Shown: positions 36,688-46,915, counted from the first letter of the stretch. The stretch: 64,000 nt of DNA from CAWCUU01 sp963798855 (GCA_963798855.1 CAWCUU010000002.1:1550001-1614000); one strand, 5' to 3'. Program-made: numbers and translations. Notes: generated by a model not told the origin, from the sequence alone.

Positions 36688-38160
36688 TCACCCGCTGCGG
36701 CCATCATGCCACGAGCATCGGAGGTGAAGCAAGCGTCTCGAAGTCCACCGGAGGTACTCATGCACGTCCGCCCCTATCTTGCCGCCGTCGGCTCCTCGCC
36801 TGGGCTCATCGCGTTCCTGCTGGGAGGAATGGGACTGACCGGGTGTGACTCGCCCGACGACCCCGTCGCATCCGGGACGCTGCCCGTCGAGGCCACTGCG
36901 CTGGCCAACGCGAACGGTGGCGGCTCGAATCCGCAGGAACGGGAGATGATCGACCTGCTCCTCGAATACGAGACACACATCAACGACCAGGATGCGGTGT
37001 CGTTCTCCCGGATCTTCACCGAGGACGCGGTCCGGATGGGACCGAGCTCGGGCGACCAGGTCGGTCGCGAAGGCATCCGTGCAGCCCAGCAGGGCGCCTT
37101 CAACACGTTCCACTTCAATGTGAGCTTCTCGATCCAGGAAGTTCGCCAGAACGGTCGTTGGGGCGATGGCATCGCGTTCGTGGATGCATACCTGACCCCG
37201 CTGAGCGGCGGGTCTTCGGTCCACGTCGCGTTCAAGGCGCTGTTCGTCTTCGAGCTCACGAACGAGGGGTGGCTGATCTCGCGGCAGATGTGGAATACGC
37301 AGGCTCCGCCGGCCTGATGGGCCGCCCGAAGCCGCGGCATGCGGCAGGGGGTAGGGGGGCGAGCGCGGGCGCGGGCGCGGCGGGACTGCTTGGGCGAGCT
37401 GCCGGCGCGGGCGATCAGCGCCGGCCAGCTCGCGGCGGATCTCCTCGCGGGCGTCAGCGATCTGCCGGCGCACGCGCTCGCGCAACGCGGGGATGTCCGC
37501 GGCGGCGAGACCCTTCGTCTCCACCGGCGCCAAGACGCGCGCCACGGCGCGTGCCCGGCCGAAGCGCAGGGAGTCCGGCGCCAGGGCGGAGCGCGTGCCG
37601 GCCACCGCAATCGGCAGGATGGCGGTGCCCGTGTCCACGGCGATGCGGAAGGCGCCGTTGCGGAACGGCAGCAGCTCGCCATCGCGCGAGCGCGTGCCCT
37701 CCGGGAACACCATGACGCTGACCCGCCGGCGCAGCCGCGTCCGGATCTGCCGCACCGCCTCCGAGCGGCTCCCCAGGTCGCCGCGCCGGACGCGGATGTC
37801 GCCGGCCATGCGCATCATCCAGCCCATGACCGGGATGCGGAAGATCGCGTCCTTGCTCACCCACTTCATCTCCCACGGCAGGTGGCTGAGCAGGAAGATG
37901 TCGGCGAAGGACTCGTGGTTGGCCACCGCCACGTACGGGCGCCGGGGGTCCTCTATGACCACGCCCGACGCGCGGAAGCTCCACAGCGGATTGAGCTTCA
38001 CGCACGTCACGGCGGCGCGACGGAACCAGCGGCCGACGCGATAGCGTCCGGGGTCGAAGGGCGCCGTGAGCACGAACACGACGCACAGCAGCGGCAGCCA
38101 GAGCAGGACGACGGCGCCGATCACGACCCAGAGCAGCAGCGAGAGCAGGCGATCGAGCAT
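36688..38160 (-). CDS. plsC: 1-acyl-sn-glycerol-3-phosphate acyltransferase; conserved part 37440-38160
   Basis: From ATG 38160 the protein begins with a membrane helix (LLSLLLWVVIGAVVLLWLPL) and has the two PlsC motifs: NHESFAD (residues 81-87, catalytic H82 and D87) and FPEGTRS (152-158). It would acylate lysophosphatidic acid at the inner membrane in phospholipid synthesis. The conserved domain ends near residue 240 (nt 37440). Beyond it the frame has no stop and runs 700 bp antisense through the SnoaL-like gene, starting where a GGGACTGCTTGGGCGAG-type repeat lies (37379-37397). That tail is very probably not native: a repeat insertion or indel has removed the true stop. Confidence 0.8.
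   Translation of the reverse strand: MLDRLLSLLLWVVIGAVVLLWLPLLCVVFVLTAPFDPGRYRVGRWFRRAAVTCVKLNPLWSFRASGVVIEDPRRPYVAVANHESFADIFLLSHLPWEMKWVSKDAIFRIPVMGWMMRMAGDIRVRRGDLGSRSEAVRQIRTRLRRRVSVMVFPEGTRSRDGELLPFRNGAFRIAVDTGTAILPIAVAGTRSALAPDSLRFGRARAVARVLAPVETKGLAAADIPALRERVRRQIADAREEIRRELAGADRPRRQLAQAVPPRPRPRSPPYPLPHAAASGGPSGRRSLRIPHLPRDQPPLVRELEDEQRLERDVDRRPAAQRGQVCIHERDAIAPTTVLANFLDREAHIEVERVEGALLGCTDAFATDLVARARSHPDRVLGEDPGERHRILVVDVCLVFEEQVDHLPFLRIRAATVRVGQRSGLDGQRPGCDGVVGRVTPGQSHSSQQERDEPRRGADGGKIGADVHEYLRWTSRRLLHLRCSWHDGRSG
36760..37317 (+). CDS. SnoaL/NTF2-like domain lipoprotein
   Basis: A 185-residue protein from ATG 36760, with GGAGGT at close spacing. The signal peptide ends in LTGC (lipobox). 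The mature part is an NTF2-like fold of the SnoaL/DUF4440 type: LLLEYETHINDQDAVSFSRIF, FTEDAVRMGPSSG, and a closing beta-hairpin (ALFVFELTNEGWLISRQMW). Members bind small hydrophobic ligands or act as isomerases. It is divergently arranged with a BTAD-TPR regulator. It is antisense to the 3' end of the open frame of the PlsC gene. Confidence 0.75.
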   Translation: MHVRPYLAAVGSSPGLIAFLLGGMGLTGCDSPDDPVASGTLPVEATALANANGGGSNPQEREMIDLLLEYETHINDQDAVSFSRIFTEDAVRMGPSSGDQVGREGIRAAQQGAFNTFHFNVSFSIQEVRQNGRWGDGIAFVDAYLTPLSGGSSVHVAFKALFVFELTNEGWLISRQMWNTQAPPA

Positions 38161-38300
38161 GCGCCAGTATGCCGTCGCCGCGAAAGGTGGGCTATCAGGA
38201 TTCCCCCCACGCGTTCCGGGGGGCATCCCCCACAGACTGCGCCCGGTCGCGCCGGTATGGTTGCGGCGCCCGTGTCCGCTCCTCCAACGACGATCGACTC

Positions 38301-39770
38301 GTGAGCGCCACTGCGACGGCCCCGCTTCCCCGGATCATCCAGGGAGGCATGGGAATCGGCATCTCGAACTGGAGGCTCGCGCGCGCGGTGTCGCTGCGGG
38401 GTCAGCTGGGCGTCGTCTCCGGTACGTGTATCGACACGGTATTCGTGCGGCGCCTCCAGGACGGCGACGTGGGAGGGCATCTGCGCCGCGCGATGGAGCG
38501 GTTCCCCATCCCGGAGGTGAGCGCGGCTGCGCTGAGGAAGTACTTCCTCGCGGGCGGCCGGCCGGAGCGGACGCCGTACCGCATGCTCTCCATGTGGCAG
38601 CAGACCGTGAGCCGTGCGCGCGAGCAGCTCACGATGCTGGCCAGCTTCGTGGAGGTGCACCTGGCGAAGGAGGGGCACCACGGCGCGGTCGGTCTCAACC
38701 TGCTGACGAAGGTGCAGCTTCCGAACCTGCCGACGCTCTACGGCGCCATGCTCGCCGGGGTGGACTTCGTGCTCATGGGTGCGGGGATCCCGAAGGAGAT
38801 CCCGGGCGTGCTGGATGCCTTGGCCGAGCACCGGCCCGCGGCAATACGGCTCGATGTGGAGGGCACACCACCGGGCGAGTCCACCGAGCTCCGCATGGAT
38901 CCCGCGTCACACTGGGCGGGTGGGCCGCCCGGGCAGCTGCGGCGGCCCCGTTTCCTCGCCATCGTGGCGTCGCACACCCTCGCCTCGATGCTGGCGCGCA
39001 AGGCGAACGGTCGCGTCGACGGCTTCGTCGTGGAGGCGCCGAGCGCCGGCGGACACAACGCGCCGCCCCGGGGCCGGCGGGAGCTGAACGAGCGCGGCGA
39101 GCCGATCTACGGCGAGCGGGACCGGGCGGACCTGGAGCAGATGCGCTCGCTCGGGCTGCCGTTCTGGCTCGCCGGCGGCGCGGATTCTCCGGACCGGCTG
39201 AGCGACGCGCTCGAGGCCGGCGCCGCGGGGATCCAGGTCGGCACTCTGTTCGCCTACGCCCGGGAGAGCGGCCTCGATCCGTCGCTGCGCCGGCGCGTGC
39301 TCGCCCGCGTGCGCGACGGCACGGTGGACGTGACCACGGACCCGCTCGCCTCCCCCACCGGCTTCCCGTTCAAGGTGGTGCCGCTGGCGCGCACGAACTC
39401 GGAGGCCGCTCCGTACCGGGAGCGCGAGCGGATGTGCGACCTGGGCTACCTGCGAACGGCCTACCGGCGCGAGAACGGACGCATCGGCTACCGCTGTCCG
39501 GCGGAGCCGGTCGAGGCGTACGTGAAGAAAGGCGGCCGCCCGGAGGACACCGAGGGCCGGAAGTGCCTCTGCAACGCGCTCATGGCCGACGCCGGATACG
39601 CGCAGCTCCGTGCCGACGGGCCCGAGCGGCCGGTGGTGACGAGCGGCGATGGGCTGCGGCGGCTTGCCGACTTCGTACCCGCCAATGGGGACTACTCCGC
39701 CGCGGACGTGGTGAACTACCTGCTGGCGGGGGGGGAAAGCGCGGAGCTGGTCGGACACTACGACAGGTGA
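38301..39770 (+). CDS. Nitronate monooxygenase-like FMN protein
   Basis: A 489-residue protein; GTG 38301 is the probable start, since upstream codons are not conserved-looking. It opens with LPRIIQGGMGIGISNWRLA, the FMN-binding start of the 2-nitropropane dioxygenase/FabK TIM barrel, and contains EAPSAGGHN (catalytic histidine) and GLPFWLAGG, then GAAGIQVGTLFA for phosphate binding. It is longer than usual: the last 110 residues hold a cysteine-bearing insert (RIGYRCPAEP, GRKCLCNALM) known in a subgroup of nitronate monooxygenases. Oxidation of alkyl nitronates is the family reaction; the physiological substrate is unknown. Divergent from plsC, with 140 bp between the starts. Confidence 0.83.
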   Translation: MSATATAPLPRIIQGGMGIGISNWRLARAVSLRGQLGVVSGTCIDTVFVRRLQDGDVGGHLRRAMERFPIPEVSAAALRKYFLAGGRPERTPYRMLSMWQQTVSRAREQLTMLASFVEVHLAKEGHHGAVGLNLLTKVQLPNLPTLYGAMLAGVDFVLMGAGIPKEIPGVLDALAEHRPAAIRLDVEGTPPGESTELRMDPASHWAGGPPGQLRRPRFLAIVASHTLASMLARKANGRVDGFVVEAPSAGGHNAPPRGRRELNERGEPIYGERDRADLEQMRSLGLPFWLAGGADSPDRLSDALEAGAAGIQVGTLFAYARESGLDPSLRRRVLARVRDGTVDVTTDPLASPTGFPFKVVPLARTNSEAAPYRERERMCDLGYLRTAYRRENGRIGYRCPAEPVEAYVKKGGRPEDTEGRKCLCNALMADAGYAQLRADGPERPVVTSGDGLRRLADFVPANGDYSAADVVNYLLAGGESAELVGHYDR

Positions 39771-39861
39771 GGTGTGGCGAGCACGAGAGCGAATTGCTTC
39801 GGGGTGTGATCTCGACAGCGAGAGGAATCGAGTAGCCGACGCGGCCCCACGGATGACATCT

Positions 39862-39892
39862 GGACATGGCTCGGATTTGGAGACGAGCCCAG
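39862..39892. repeat. Palindromic dispersed repeat (CGCTCG/CGAG type), 39.86 kb
   Basis: GATGACATCTGGACATGGC, then TCGGATTTGGAGACGAGC; nearly the same as 40513-40553 in both core and flank (both also follow a GCCGACGCG). Member of the family described at 51860. Confidence 0.5.
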
Positions 39893-39921
39893 AGTCGGTC
39901 GGCGAACGGGCGCGTTGCATT

Positions 39922-40004
39922 TGGATATCACTCGAATAGCGAGACCCACCCGGATAGCGATGCGGCAACGTGCGTCCAACGCTGGAAATCGATCGCTCAT
40001 CGCC
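39922..40004. repeat. 85-bp form of the palindromic repeat, 39.9 kb
   Basis: GGATATCACTCGAATAGCGAG, ending with AAATCGATCGCTCATCGCC. It aligns along its whole length with 51860-51940 and 56869-56942. It lies in a 1.2-kb stretch (39780-41028) without any intact gene. Confidence 0.55.
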
Positions 40005-40169
40005 AATCCTCTGCCATTTTCACTTCTCGGCCTTTCCATGAACCACCGGTCGAAAACCGCGTGCTTCGGCCGCTCGCGTGTGAGGGTCCCGACCACGGTG
40101 CCCCCTTCACGATGCCGTCGTCGCGAGCGGATCGTCGCATGGAAAGAAATGCCGGTCGGCGTGTCGAGG

Positions 40170-40355
40170 TTACGGTGTCGAGCGACTCGAGCGAGGCGAA
40201 GGCGAGACGACGTAGGCGATGGCCAATGTCGGAGGCCAGTAGCCCCAGCGCGCGCTCGCGGAGAAGCCGTCGTCGGATATGGGTCCAGCGATGCCGGAGC
40301 TGCAGGAGGCCGTTGCGGCGATCGTGAGGAACAGCGCGAGGATCGTCCACTTCAT
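40170..40355 (-). pseudogene. Small lipoprotein remnant, paralogue of the 59989 gene
   Basis: From ATG 40355 the frame reads MKWTILALFLTIAATASC, then SSGIAGPISDDGFSASA, matching the start of the lipoprotein at 60339 (CGSGIAGPVVRDGFSAAA). After residue 40 similarity is lost and the frame ends at 61 residues without the beta-sandwich of the intact copy. Confidence 0.55.
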
Positions 40356-40521
40356 TGCAGGCTCCGTTGACCGGGGAGCTCGGCTCCTTCTGACATAGGA
40401 ACGATCGGGCGGCGCCGGTGCGGACAGGGCCGACGAGTTTCGGATCCAAGAATTCGGCCTGGCCGCCGTCCCGGACGTGGCGAGAGAGATCGAGTGGCCG
40501 ACGCGCCTTGGCCATGACATC

Positions 40522-40553
40522 TGGACATTCGCTCGGATCTCGAGACGAGCCCG
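40522..40553. repeat. Palindromic dispersed repeat, 40.5 kb
   Basis: GGACATTCGCTCGGATCTCG, then AGACGAGCCCGGAG. Same family as 39862; the preceding 40 bp are also shared. Confidence 0.5.
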
Positions 40554-40572
40554 GAGTCTCTGCGGACCGAGT

Positions 40573-40614
40573 TTATCGGGCGCGCCGCGGCGGCGCTGCG
40601 CGGCAGATTGCGCA
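40573..40614. repeat. 42-bp dispersed repeat, copy 2
   Basis: TTATCGGGCGCGCCGCGG, then GCGGCAGATTGCGC; partner of 30971-31012. Confidence 0.6.
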
Positions 40615-40639
40615 AGCGCGAGGGCCGGGGGGATGCCCC

Positions 40640-40830
40640 GCTCTCACGGCCGCCACGCGAGCGTGTAGTGGTAGAAGGCGTCCGTGAGGGCGACCGGGTC
40701 GGTGCCGTCGGCGCGGATGGTCCACAGGCCGTTCCACAGCTCCGAGGGATTTTCCGGAGGCCAGCCGTCCTCGTTTCGTCGGTCCCGTTCATGGCGATCG
40801 TGTACAGTCCGTGCTCCGACCCCGTGCCGT
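40640..40830 (-). pseudogene. TolB/PD40-like beta-propeller C-terminal remnant
   Basis: Minus frames read GLYTIAMNGTDETR and, after a shift, EDGWPPENPSELWNGLWTI, RADGTDPVALTDAFYHYTL, ending WRP. This is the last blade of a TolB/WD40-like repeat protein; nothing upstream continues it. Confidence 0.45.
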
Positions 40831-41028
40831 GGCGTCGCTCCCCCGTCCGTACAGCTCAGCTACGCCACCGGGGCGACGAAGGCGCTAAATCCGACGATGC
40901 GGACGATACGCATGGGTTCCTCCCGCGATCGAGGTGTCGGATCTTGCCTGGGTGGCCGGTCCCGAGCATCATTGCCGAGGGGTATCGTCACGCTCTCCCC
41001 TTCGATAACCCCGTCCTCACCGCGGACC

Positions 41029-42990
41029 ATGATTCTCCTGCGACTGCTCGGGGGACTCTCCCTCACGGTGGATGACGAGCCGGTTTCGGGGCGGGCCGCT
41101 CAGCGGCACCGCATCGCGCTCCTGGCCCTGCTCGGCGCTTCCCGGACGGACCCGGTCAGCCGCGAGCGGCTCGTGAGCGTCCTCTGGCCGGAGGCGGGTC
41201 CGCGCAGCCGGCACCTGCTGTCGAACTCCGTGCACATCCTCCGGAAGGCGTTGGGCGACGACGTCATCGTAGGGACCGCGGACGCGCTGCGCCTGAACCC
41301 GGACCGGGTCCGCTGCGACGTCCGCGAGTTCGACGCTGCGATCGCCGGCGGGGCGTGGGCCGCCGCCGTCGAGCTGTACCGGGGTCCGTTCCTGGACGGA
41401 TTCCATCTCGCCGGAACGGAAGGGTTCGAGGCGTGGACCGACGGCGAGCGCGAGCGCCTCGCCCGCGCCTGCGCGCAGGCGCTGGAGAGACTCGCGGCGG
41501 AGAGCGAATCGGGCGGGGACTATCGGTCGGCGGCCGACTGGTGGCGCCGGCGCCTGGACATGGACCCGCTGGCTGGCCGCACGGTGCTCCACCTGATGCG
41601 GGCGCTCGAGGCTGCCGGCGACATCGAGCCGGCGGTGCGGTCCGCACGAGCGTACGAATCACTCGTGCGGGCCGAGCTGGACATCGAGCCCGACCCCGCG
41701 GTGGTCGCGTTCGCGGAGCGGCTCGCGCGCGAGCGCTCGTGGCGAACGGATGAGACCGTCGAGGGCGGCGCGGGGCCGGAGCGGCCGGAGGCGGTGCCGT
41801 CGCGGCTGGAACCCGCGGACGGAGCGGTTCCGGCGGCGGGGCCCGAGGTGTCCGGGAGGCGGGCGCTCGCCCCCGGCCGTTCACGAACTCGACGGGCGTT
41901 TGCCTACCTCAGCGCGGTCGTGGTCGCCGGGCTCGGCATCGCGGGAGTGCTGCGCGCCATGTCCGACGACGCCCCGTCTGGAACCCGGAGTGACGCCCCG
42001 GCCTCGTCCGCCATTCGGTCGACGACGAATCCTGCCGCGTACGAGTTGTACCGCCGGGGAACCGACCCCATCCTGTTGCGGAGCGACAGCACGGCATGGG
42101 AAGCACTCCGGTATCTCGAGCGGGCCGTCGCGCTCGATCCCGGCTTCGCCGCCGCCTGGGCCGGCATGGCCTTCATCCAGCTTCGGGTCCGGGTAACCGA
42201 GTTGCCGGGACCTCCCCGCCGCGACCGCTTGAAGCGGGCGGAGCGGGCCGCGCTTCGGGCCGTGGCGCTGGACGAATCGCTGGCGCAGGGACACGCCGCA
42301 CTCGCCGCCGTCCGGCTCCAGCTGTTGGACCTGCCTTCAGCGGAAGCTTCCGTGCAGCGGGCAATCGCGCTCGAGCCCGCCAACACGAAGTCGTGGGAGA
42401 TCCTGTCGAACGTCTACCTGATGATGGGACGCTTCGATGAGGCGTTGCGTGAGGCCAGGCATGAGCTCGCGCTGGAGCCGCTTTCGCCGGCCGCAGAGGC
42501 GCAGGTCGCCCGGGCCCTCGCGGCGAGCGGCCGCTGTGATGAGGCGCTGTCCCACCTCGAGCTCCTCGCCGATCTCGATCCCCCTCTGCTCCGCGCCGCG
42601 CCCATCGCCTTCCAGTGTTACGGACGGCAGCGAATGTGGCCCGAGGCGATCGTGTGGCTCGAGCGAGCCGGCCCGAACCGAGGACCCGAGGGCGACGCTC
42701 TGCTGGGCTACGCGTATGCCCGTTCCGGCAGGGAAGCGGAAGCGCTGGAGATTCATGAGCGGCTTCTGAGCGAATGGCGCCAGGGCAGGGGCAACGCGCT
42801 CGCCATCGCCGAGTCGTGCGTGGGGCTGGGTCGCCTCGACGAGGCGCTGGGCTGGATCGAGCGGTCCGTCCAGGAAGGGACGTTTCCCGGAACCAACATC
42901 GTCGAGATCAGCGAGCCCATGTTCGAGGAGCTCCGCCGCCAGCCTGGGTTCGAGCGGGTGGCGCGCAGGATGGGGCTTCAGAAGTGGTAG
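41029..42990 (+). CDS. BTAD/SARP-like regulator with TPR domain
   Basis: 653 residues from ATG 41029. Residues 1-95 are a winged-helix DNA-binding domain (LRLLGGLSLTVDDEPVSGRA, SRERLVSVLWPEA); 95-240 the BTAD domain. A single membrane helix follows near residue 290 (YLSAVVVAGLGIAGVL), then a TPR array (ALRYLERAVALDPGFAAAWAG and others) to the end. Unlike the protein at 34215 it has no TolB-N-like part. It converges on the TonB receptor gene, their 3' ends overlapping by 13 bp. Such regulators commonly control neighbouring receptor operons; here this is an inference from position. Confidence 0.85.
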   Translation: MILLRLLGGLSLTVDDEPVSGRAAQRHRIALLALLGASRTDPVSRERLVSVLWPEAGPRSRHLLSNSVHILRKALGDDVIVGTADALRLNPDRVRCDVREFDAAIAGGAWAAAVELYRGPFLDGFHLAGTEGFEAWTDGERERLARACAQALERLAAESESGGDYRSAADWWRRRLDMDPLAGRTVLHLMRALEAAGDIEPAVRSARAYESLVRAELDIEPDPAVVAFAERLARERSWRTDETVEGGAGPERPEAVPSRLEPADGAVPAAGPEVSGRRALAPGRSRTRRAFAYLSAVVVAGLGIAGVLRAMSDDAPSGTRSDAPASSAIRSTTNPAAYELYRRGTDPILLRSDSTAWEALRYLERAVALDPGFAAAWAGMAFIQLRVRVTELPGPPRRDRLKRAERAALRAVALDESLAQGHAALAAVRLQLLDLPSAEASVQRAIALEPANTKSWEILSNVYLMMGRFDEALREARHELALEPLSPAAEAQVARALAASGRCDEALSHLELLADLDPPLLRAAPIAFQCYGRQRMWPEAIVWLERAGPNRGPEGDALLGYAYARSGREAEALEIHERLLSEWRQGRGNALAIAESCVGLGRLDEALGWIERSVQEGTFPGTNIVEISEPMFEELRRQPGFERVARRMGLQKW

Positions 42991-45900
42991 CGCAGCCCGA
43001 GCTGCACCTGGAACTCCGATTCGGGATGGACCCTCCTCCAGCGCGGCAGGGTCGCGTCGAAGCGGAAGACCGGTTGCGCCTCCGGTGGTGAGCCCGCCGA
43101 CTGCGCCGCGTGCTCGAGCAGGGCCGGCGATCCCGTCCAGCGGGTCCACTCCTCGTTGCAGGCGCCGCAGCCCGTCCCCGGCACGCGCTGCAGCCCCCAG
43201 TCTCGATCGAGCAGGTTGAGGAGGTTGAAGAGGTCGACCTCGACCTCGGCCCTGTGACCGGCCAGCGGGATCGACTGCCGCACCGACGCCGTCGTCGTCT
43301 GCGTCCACGGAGATCGGCAGCTGTTGCGCTCCATGATCCGACCGCGCTGCCGATCCAGGCACGGCGTGCCCGCGATGAACCGCTCGAGCGCCGCCCGCTG
43401 CGCGCTCACCTCGGCCTCCGACCCGACGAAGCGGATCTCGGCCGAATCGTACGCGCTGCGGGGCACATAGATCGGGTCGTTCACGTCGGAGCCGTCGGCG
43501 TTCAGATCGCCGCGTCCCAATGTCCCCCAGGCCACGTACGTGAACGGTCGACCTGACTCCCCGACGTAGAGCACGGCGATCTCCGTGGACCATCCCGCGG
43601 CCGGAGTCCGATACGTGCCCGCCACGACGATCCGGTGAGGCACGTCGTTCATGGACGGAGCCGCCACGAGCTCGTCGTGGCGGCCCGAGACGGGGCCTCC
43701 GGTCGACCAGTCGACCGCGCCTGCCATGGCCACGCGAAGCGGCGTCTGCACGTCCCGGACCCGGGAGAACGCGTAGGAGGCCATGAGCGCGGTGCCCGCC
43801 GCGAACCGCTTCTCGATGCGGGCCGAGAGCTGATACGAGCGGTTACGGGACGTATTCTCGAGGACGACGACCGAAGGGAAGGAATCGGAGCGCAACGCGG
43901 GCGCGGCCGCTCCGTCCGGCGCGGATGGTTCCGTACATCACGCGGCCATTGCGATCCGCCCCCTGTGCACCCAGGAGGTTGAGGTTCACGAACAGGAAGT
44001 CGGAGACGTTGCGGGTCACGAGTCCTTCGAGGGTTGCGACCAATCCCCAGGGCAGCCGGCGGTCGTAGGCGAGGGTGCCTCGCAGCGCCTGCGCCAAATG
44101 CAGGTCCGGATCGAGGAGGTCCACGTCTCCGGCCGGTGGGGTGGACAGACCGGTGCCGTCCCCGCAAGCGGCGGGCGGCGATCGGCGATCCGGGTCGAAC
44201 GGCGGCGGAGGTCCCAGGTCTACCGGCAGACCCCCACAGCGCAAGGTCCCGACGCCGGTCCCGTAGCGGACGTAGGGTGACTGTAGCCACGCAAGCGGGG
44301 GGCGCCCCGTGAAGACGCCCACCCCTCCACGAACCCTGTCCCGTCCGGTGGCGGAGAGGTCCCACCCGAACCCGAGCCGGGGCGAGAGGTGCAGACGCGC
44401 CGGCGGCTCGAGATCGGTGCGCCGACCGAAGATCGAATCGATGGCTCGGTTGTACGGCGGCCTTCCCCGCACGGCCAGCGCCTCACCCCGGATGCCGAGG
44501 GTGAGCGTCAGTCGATCGCCGAGGTCCCAGCGGTCGCCGGCGTACGCCGCGTAGTGCGCGCCGTCGATGGGCACGCCGGCGCTGCCGAAGTCGCGCTGCA
44601 CCTCGTAGCGGGCGGCGCTGCCCTGCTCGAGCGCGTCCAGGCTCGAAAAGGTCCAGGTACCGTACGCGTTGAGCGCCTCGCGTCCACCTGCGTGGAACCA
44701 GCTCGCGTAGAATCCGAGCGCGGCCGCGTGGCTGCGGCCGAACGGGAGCGTGAGGTCGTCGCGCAGCGTGATCTCCCAGGATCGGAAGTGTGACCCCTGG
44801 GCTGGGAGCGGGCTGCCCGTGACCAGGTTCACCGGACCACCGCCCGCGCCGGGCACCGCCACGCGGATGAGCGGCTGCCGAGCCTCCGGCAGCCACTCGG
44901 TGGAGTTGGCTCGGTGCGAAATCAGCACCTCGTTCTGGCCTCCACCGGCGCGCGGCAGAGCGGTGTGGAGCTGCAGCGCAGCGGTCCGCGTCGCGAACTC
45001 CTGGGTCATCGCGTTGGTGGACAGCGGAAACGCGCCGGCCGGAGGCCGCGAGAAGTTGCGGTTCCATGAGCGCGCGACGTTCAGCCAGCCGTTTGCGCGG
45101 CTGTTCCATCCGGGCAGGGTGAGGTCCAGCCGGGTGAAGAGGCTGCCGATGTCGTTGCGGTTCTCCACCGGGCCGGCAGAGCCCGCCGCGAGGCCGTAGG
45201 TCCGCAGCACCTCGTCCAGCCGAGCCAGGTCGGACTCGGCCACCGGCAACTGGGCAGCGCCGCCGGACGCCTGGCCGAGGTAAGGGCCGGGTGCGCGGGA
45301 GGTGAGCCTCTGCAGCTCCGACGCCACGAAGAAATGCAGCCGATCGCGGCGTAGCGGGCCGCCGGCGGAGAACCCGACCTGGAGTCGGTCGTACGGCAGC
45401 TCCTCGCCCGGTCCGCTCGCCGGGGCGAGCGCGTCGTTGCGCGAGTCCGCGAACACCGAGGCCCGGAGCTCGTTCGTGCCCGATCGCGTCACCGCATTCA
45501 CCAGCGCGCCGGCGAAGTCGCCATAGCGAACGTCGAAGGGCGAGAGCAGGACCTGATACTCGGACACGGCCGACAGCGGAATGGACCTCCCGCCGGCGAA
45601 CTCCGGCGGCTGGCTGCCGAGCAGCGACCGCTCCGGCACGCCCTGGATCAGGAAGCTGTTCAGCCGAAATCCCGTGCCGCCGCCAGAGAGGCCCACACCC
45701 GTGGAGACCTGCGGAGCCAGCCCGACGAAGTCGTACAGGTTGCGGTTCATCGTGGGCAGACGGTGCAGGAGGGAGTCGGGTATGGTGGTCTCGGTTCCGC
45801 CCCCCGCCGCACTTGGCGCCGCCCCCACGACCTGGAGCGGATCCAGAGGCATCGCGGCCGGCTGGAGGACGAACCTCAGCTCGAGGCGCTCGCCGAGCGT

Positions 45901-46197
45901 CAGGTACACATCCTCGCGTCGCTGGTCGTGGAAGCCGAACCGGGCGACCGTCACGCGGTAAGGCCCACCGGGCTCGAGGCCCTGAAAGAGGAAGCGACCC
46001 CCACGTACCTCGGCCTCCAGCGTGAGGCCCGTCGCCGGATTCTCGACCGTGACGCGCGCTCCGTCGACCGGGGTGTCGTCGCTCGAGCGGACGGTGCCCG
46101 CGATCTCGCTCGTGGTCACACCCTGCGCGAGCAGGCTCCGTCCTCCCGCGGATCCGGCGGTGGCGAACAGGACGGTCACGAGGAGCGGCAGGCGCAT
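42978..46197 (-). pseudogene. TonB-dependent receptor-like outer-membrane protein, one frameshift
   Basis: From ATG 46197: signal peptide (to about residue 22), a carboxypeptidase-regulatory-like domain (SEIAGTVRSSDDTPVDGARV), a plug region (IPDSLLHRLPTMNRNLYDFV), then a long beta-barrel with segments such as GGPLRRDRLHFFVASELQRL. It ends in YHF, the aromatic C-terminus expected for barrel insertion. The frame breaks near 43920: MYGTIR continues as PDGAAAPALRSDSF in the other frame. About 1,070 residues in total. It likely imports or binds large substrates with TonB energy, or acts in surface attachment; the ligand is unknown. GC matches the neighbours, so it is probably native. Confidence 0.82.
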
Positions 46198-46366
46198 GGT
46201 GAGGTGCTCACGCACGAGCTACGGGTCCGTGGCCGGCGACGTGACGGCGAGTGAGGCAGGGGATCCGCCGGGACAACGGGGTGATCGGCCGTTGCCAAGA
46301 TGCCGTGCGGGTAACGCCGGGAGCAAGAATCCGGCTCTCCATCCCCCTCATCGAGGAGTGATTCCC

Positions 46367-46915
46367 ATGCACGGTCGATCGCAGAAGCGCGTGCCGGTGG
46401 TGGCCCTGACGGTCATGGCTGGCGCGGCAGCGCTCGGGCTGGTCCTGTCCTCGTGTGACGACGCAGACCAGCCTGTAGCGGCAGTCACCGGACCGCAGTA
46501 CACGATGAGCTCGGGAAGCCAGTCGACCCTGCTCGGGCGCGGGACCTACGAGGGCGACTTCAAGGTCAAGCGGATCACGGGCGACTGGCACGCGGAGGTG
46601 AAGGTGAAGTCCGGCCTGGACGTGGCCGTCCAGTCGATCCTCTTCCAGCCGGGCGCGCAGAGCGGCTGGCACAGGCACCCGGGCCCCGTCTTCATCCAGG
46701 TCGTGTCCGGGACGATGACGTTCTACGAATCGGATGACCCCGATTGCACTCCGGTCGTCCGCAGCGCGGGCGAGGGATTCCTCGATGTCGGCGACCACGC
46801 GCACATCGCGCGCAACGAAACGGGATCGCCGGCGCAGAACGTGGTCGTGTACCTGGCGCCGCCCGGAGCGACGCTGCGGATCGATCAGCCGGATCCGGGT
46901 AACTGCACGTTCTGA
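46367..46915 (+). CDS. Cupin-domain lipoprotein
   Basis: A 182-residue protein from ATG 46367 (GAGGAG upstream). The signal peptide ends in LSSC. The mature part is a cupin: SILFQPGAQSGWHRHPGPVFI contains the metal-binding G-x-x-x-x-x-H-x-H, followed by VVSGTMTFYESDD and VGDHAHIARN. Metal binding is likely; the reaction is unknown. It is divergent from the TonB receptor (169 bp between starts). Confidence 0.78.
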   Translation: MHGRSQKRVPVVALTVMAGAAALGLVLSSCDDADQPVAAVTGPQYTMSSGSQSTLLGRGTYEGDFKVKRITGDWHAEVKVKSGLDVAVQSILFQPGAQSGWHRHPGPVFIQVVSGTMTFYESDDPDCTPVVRSAGEGFLDVGDHAHIARNETGSPAQNVVVYLAPPGATLRIDQPDPGNCTF

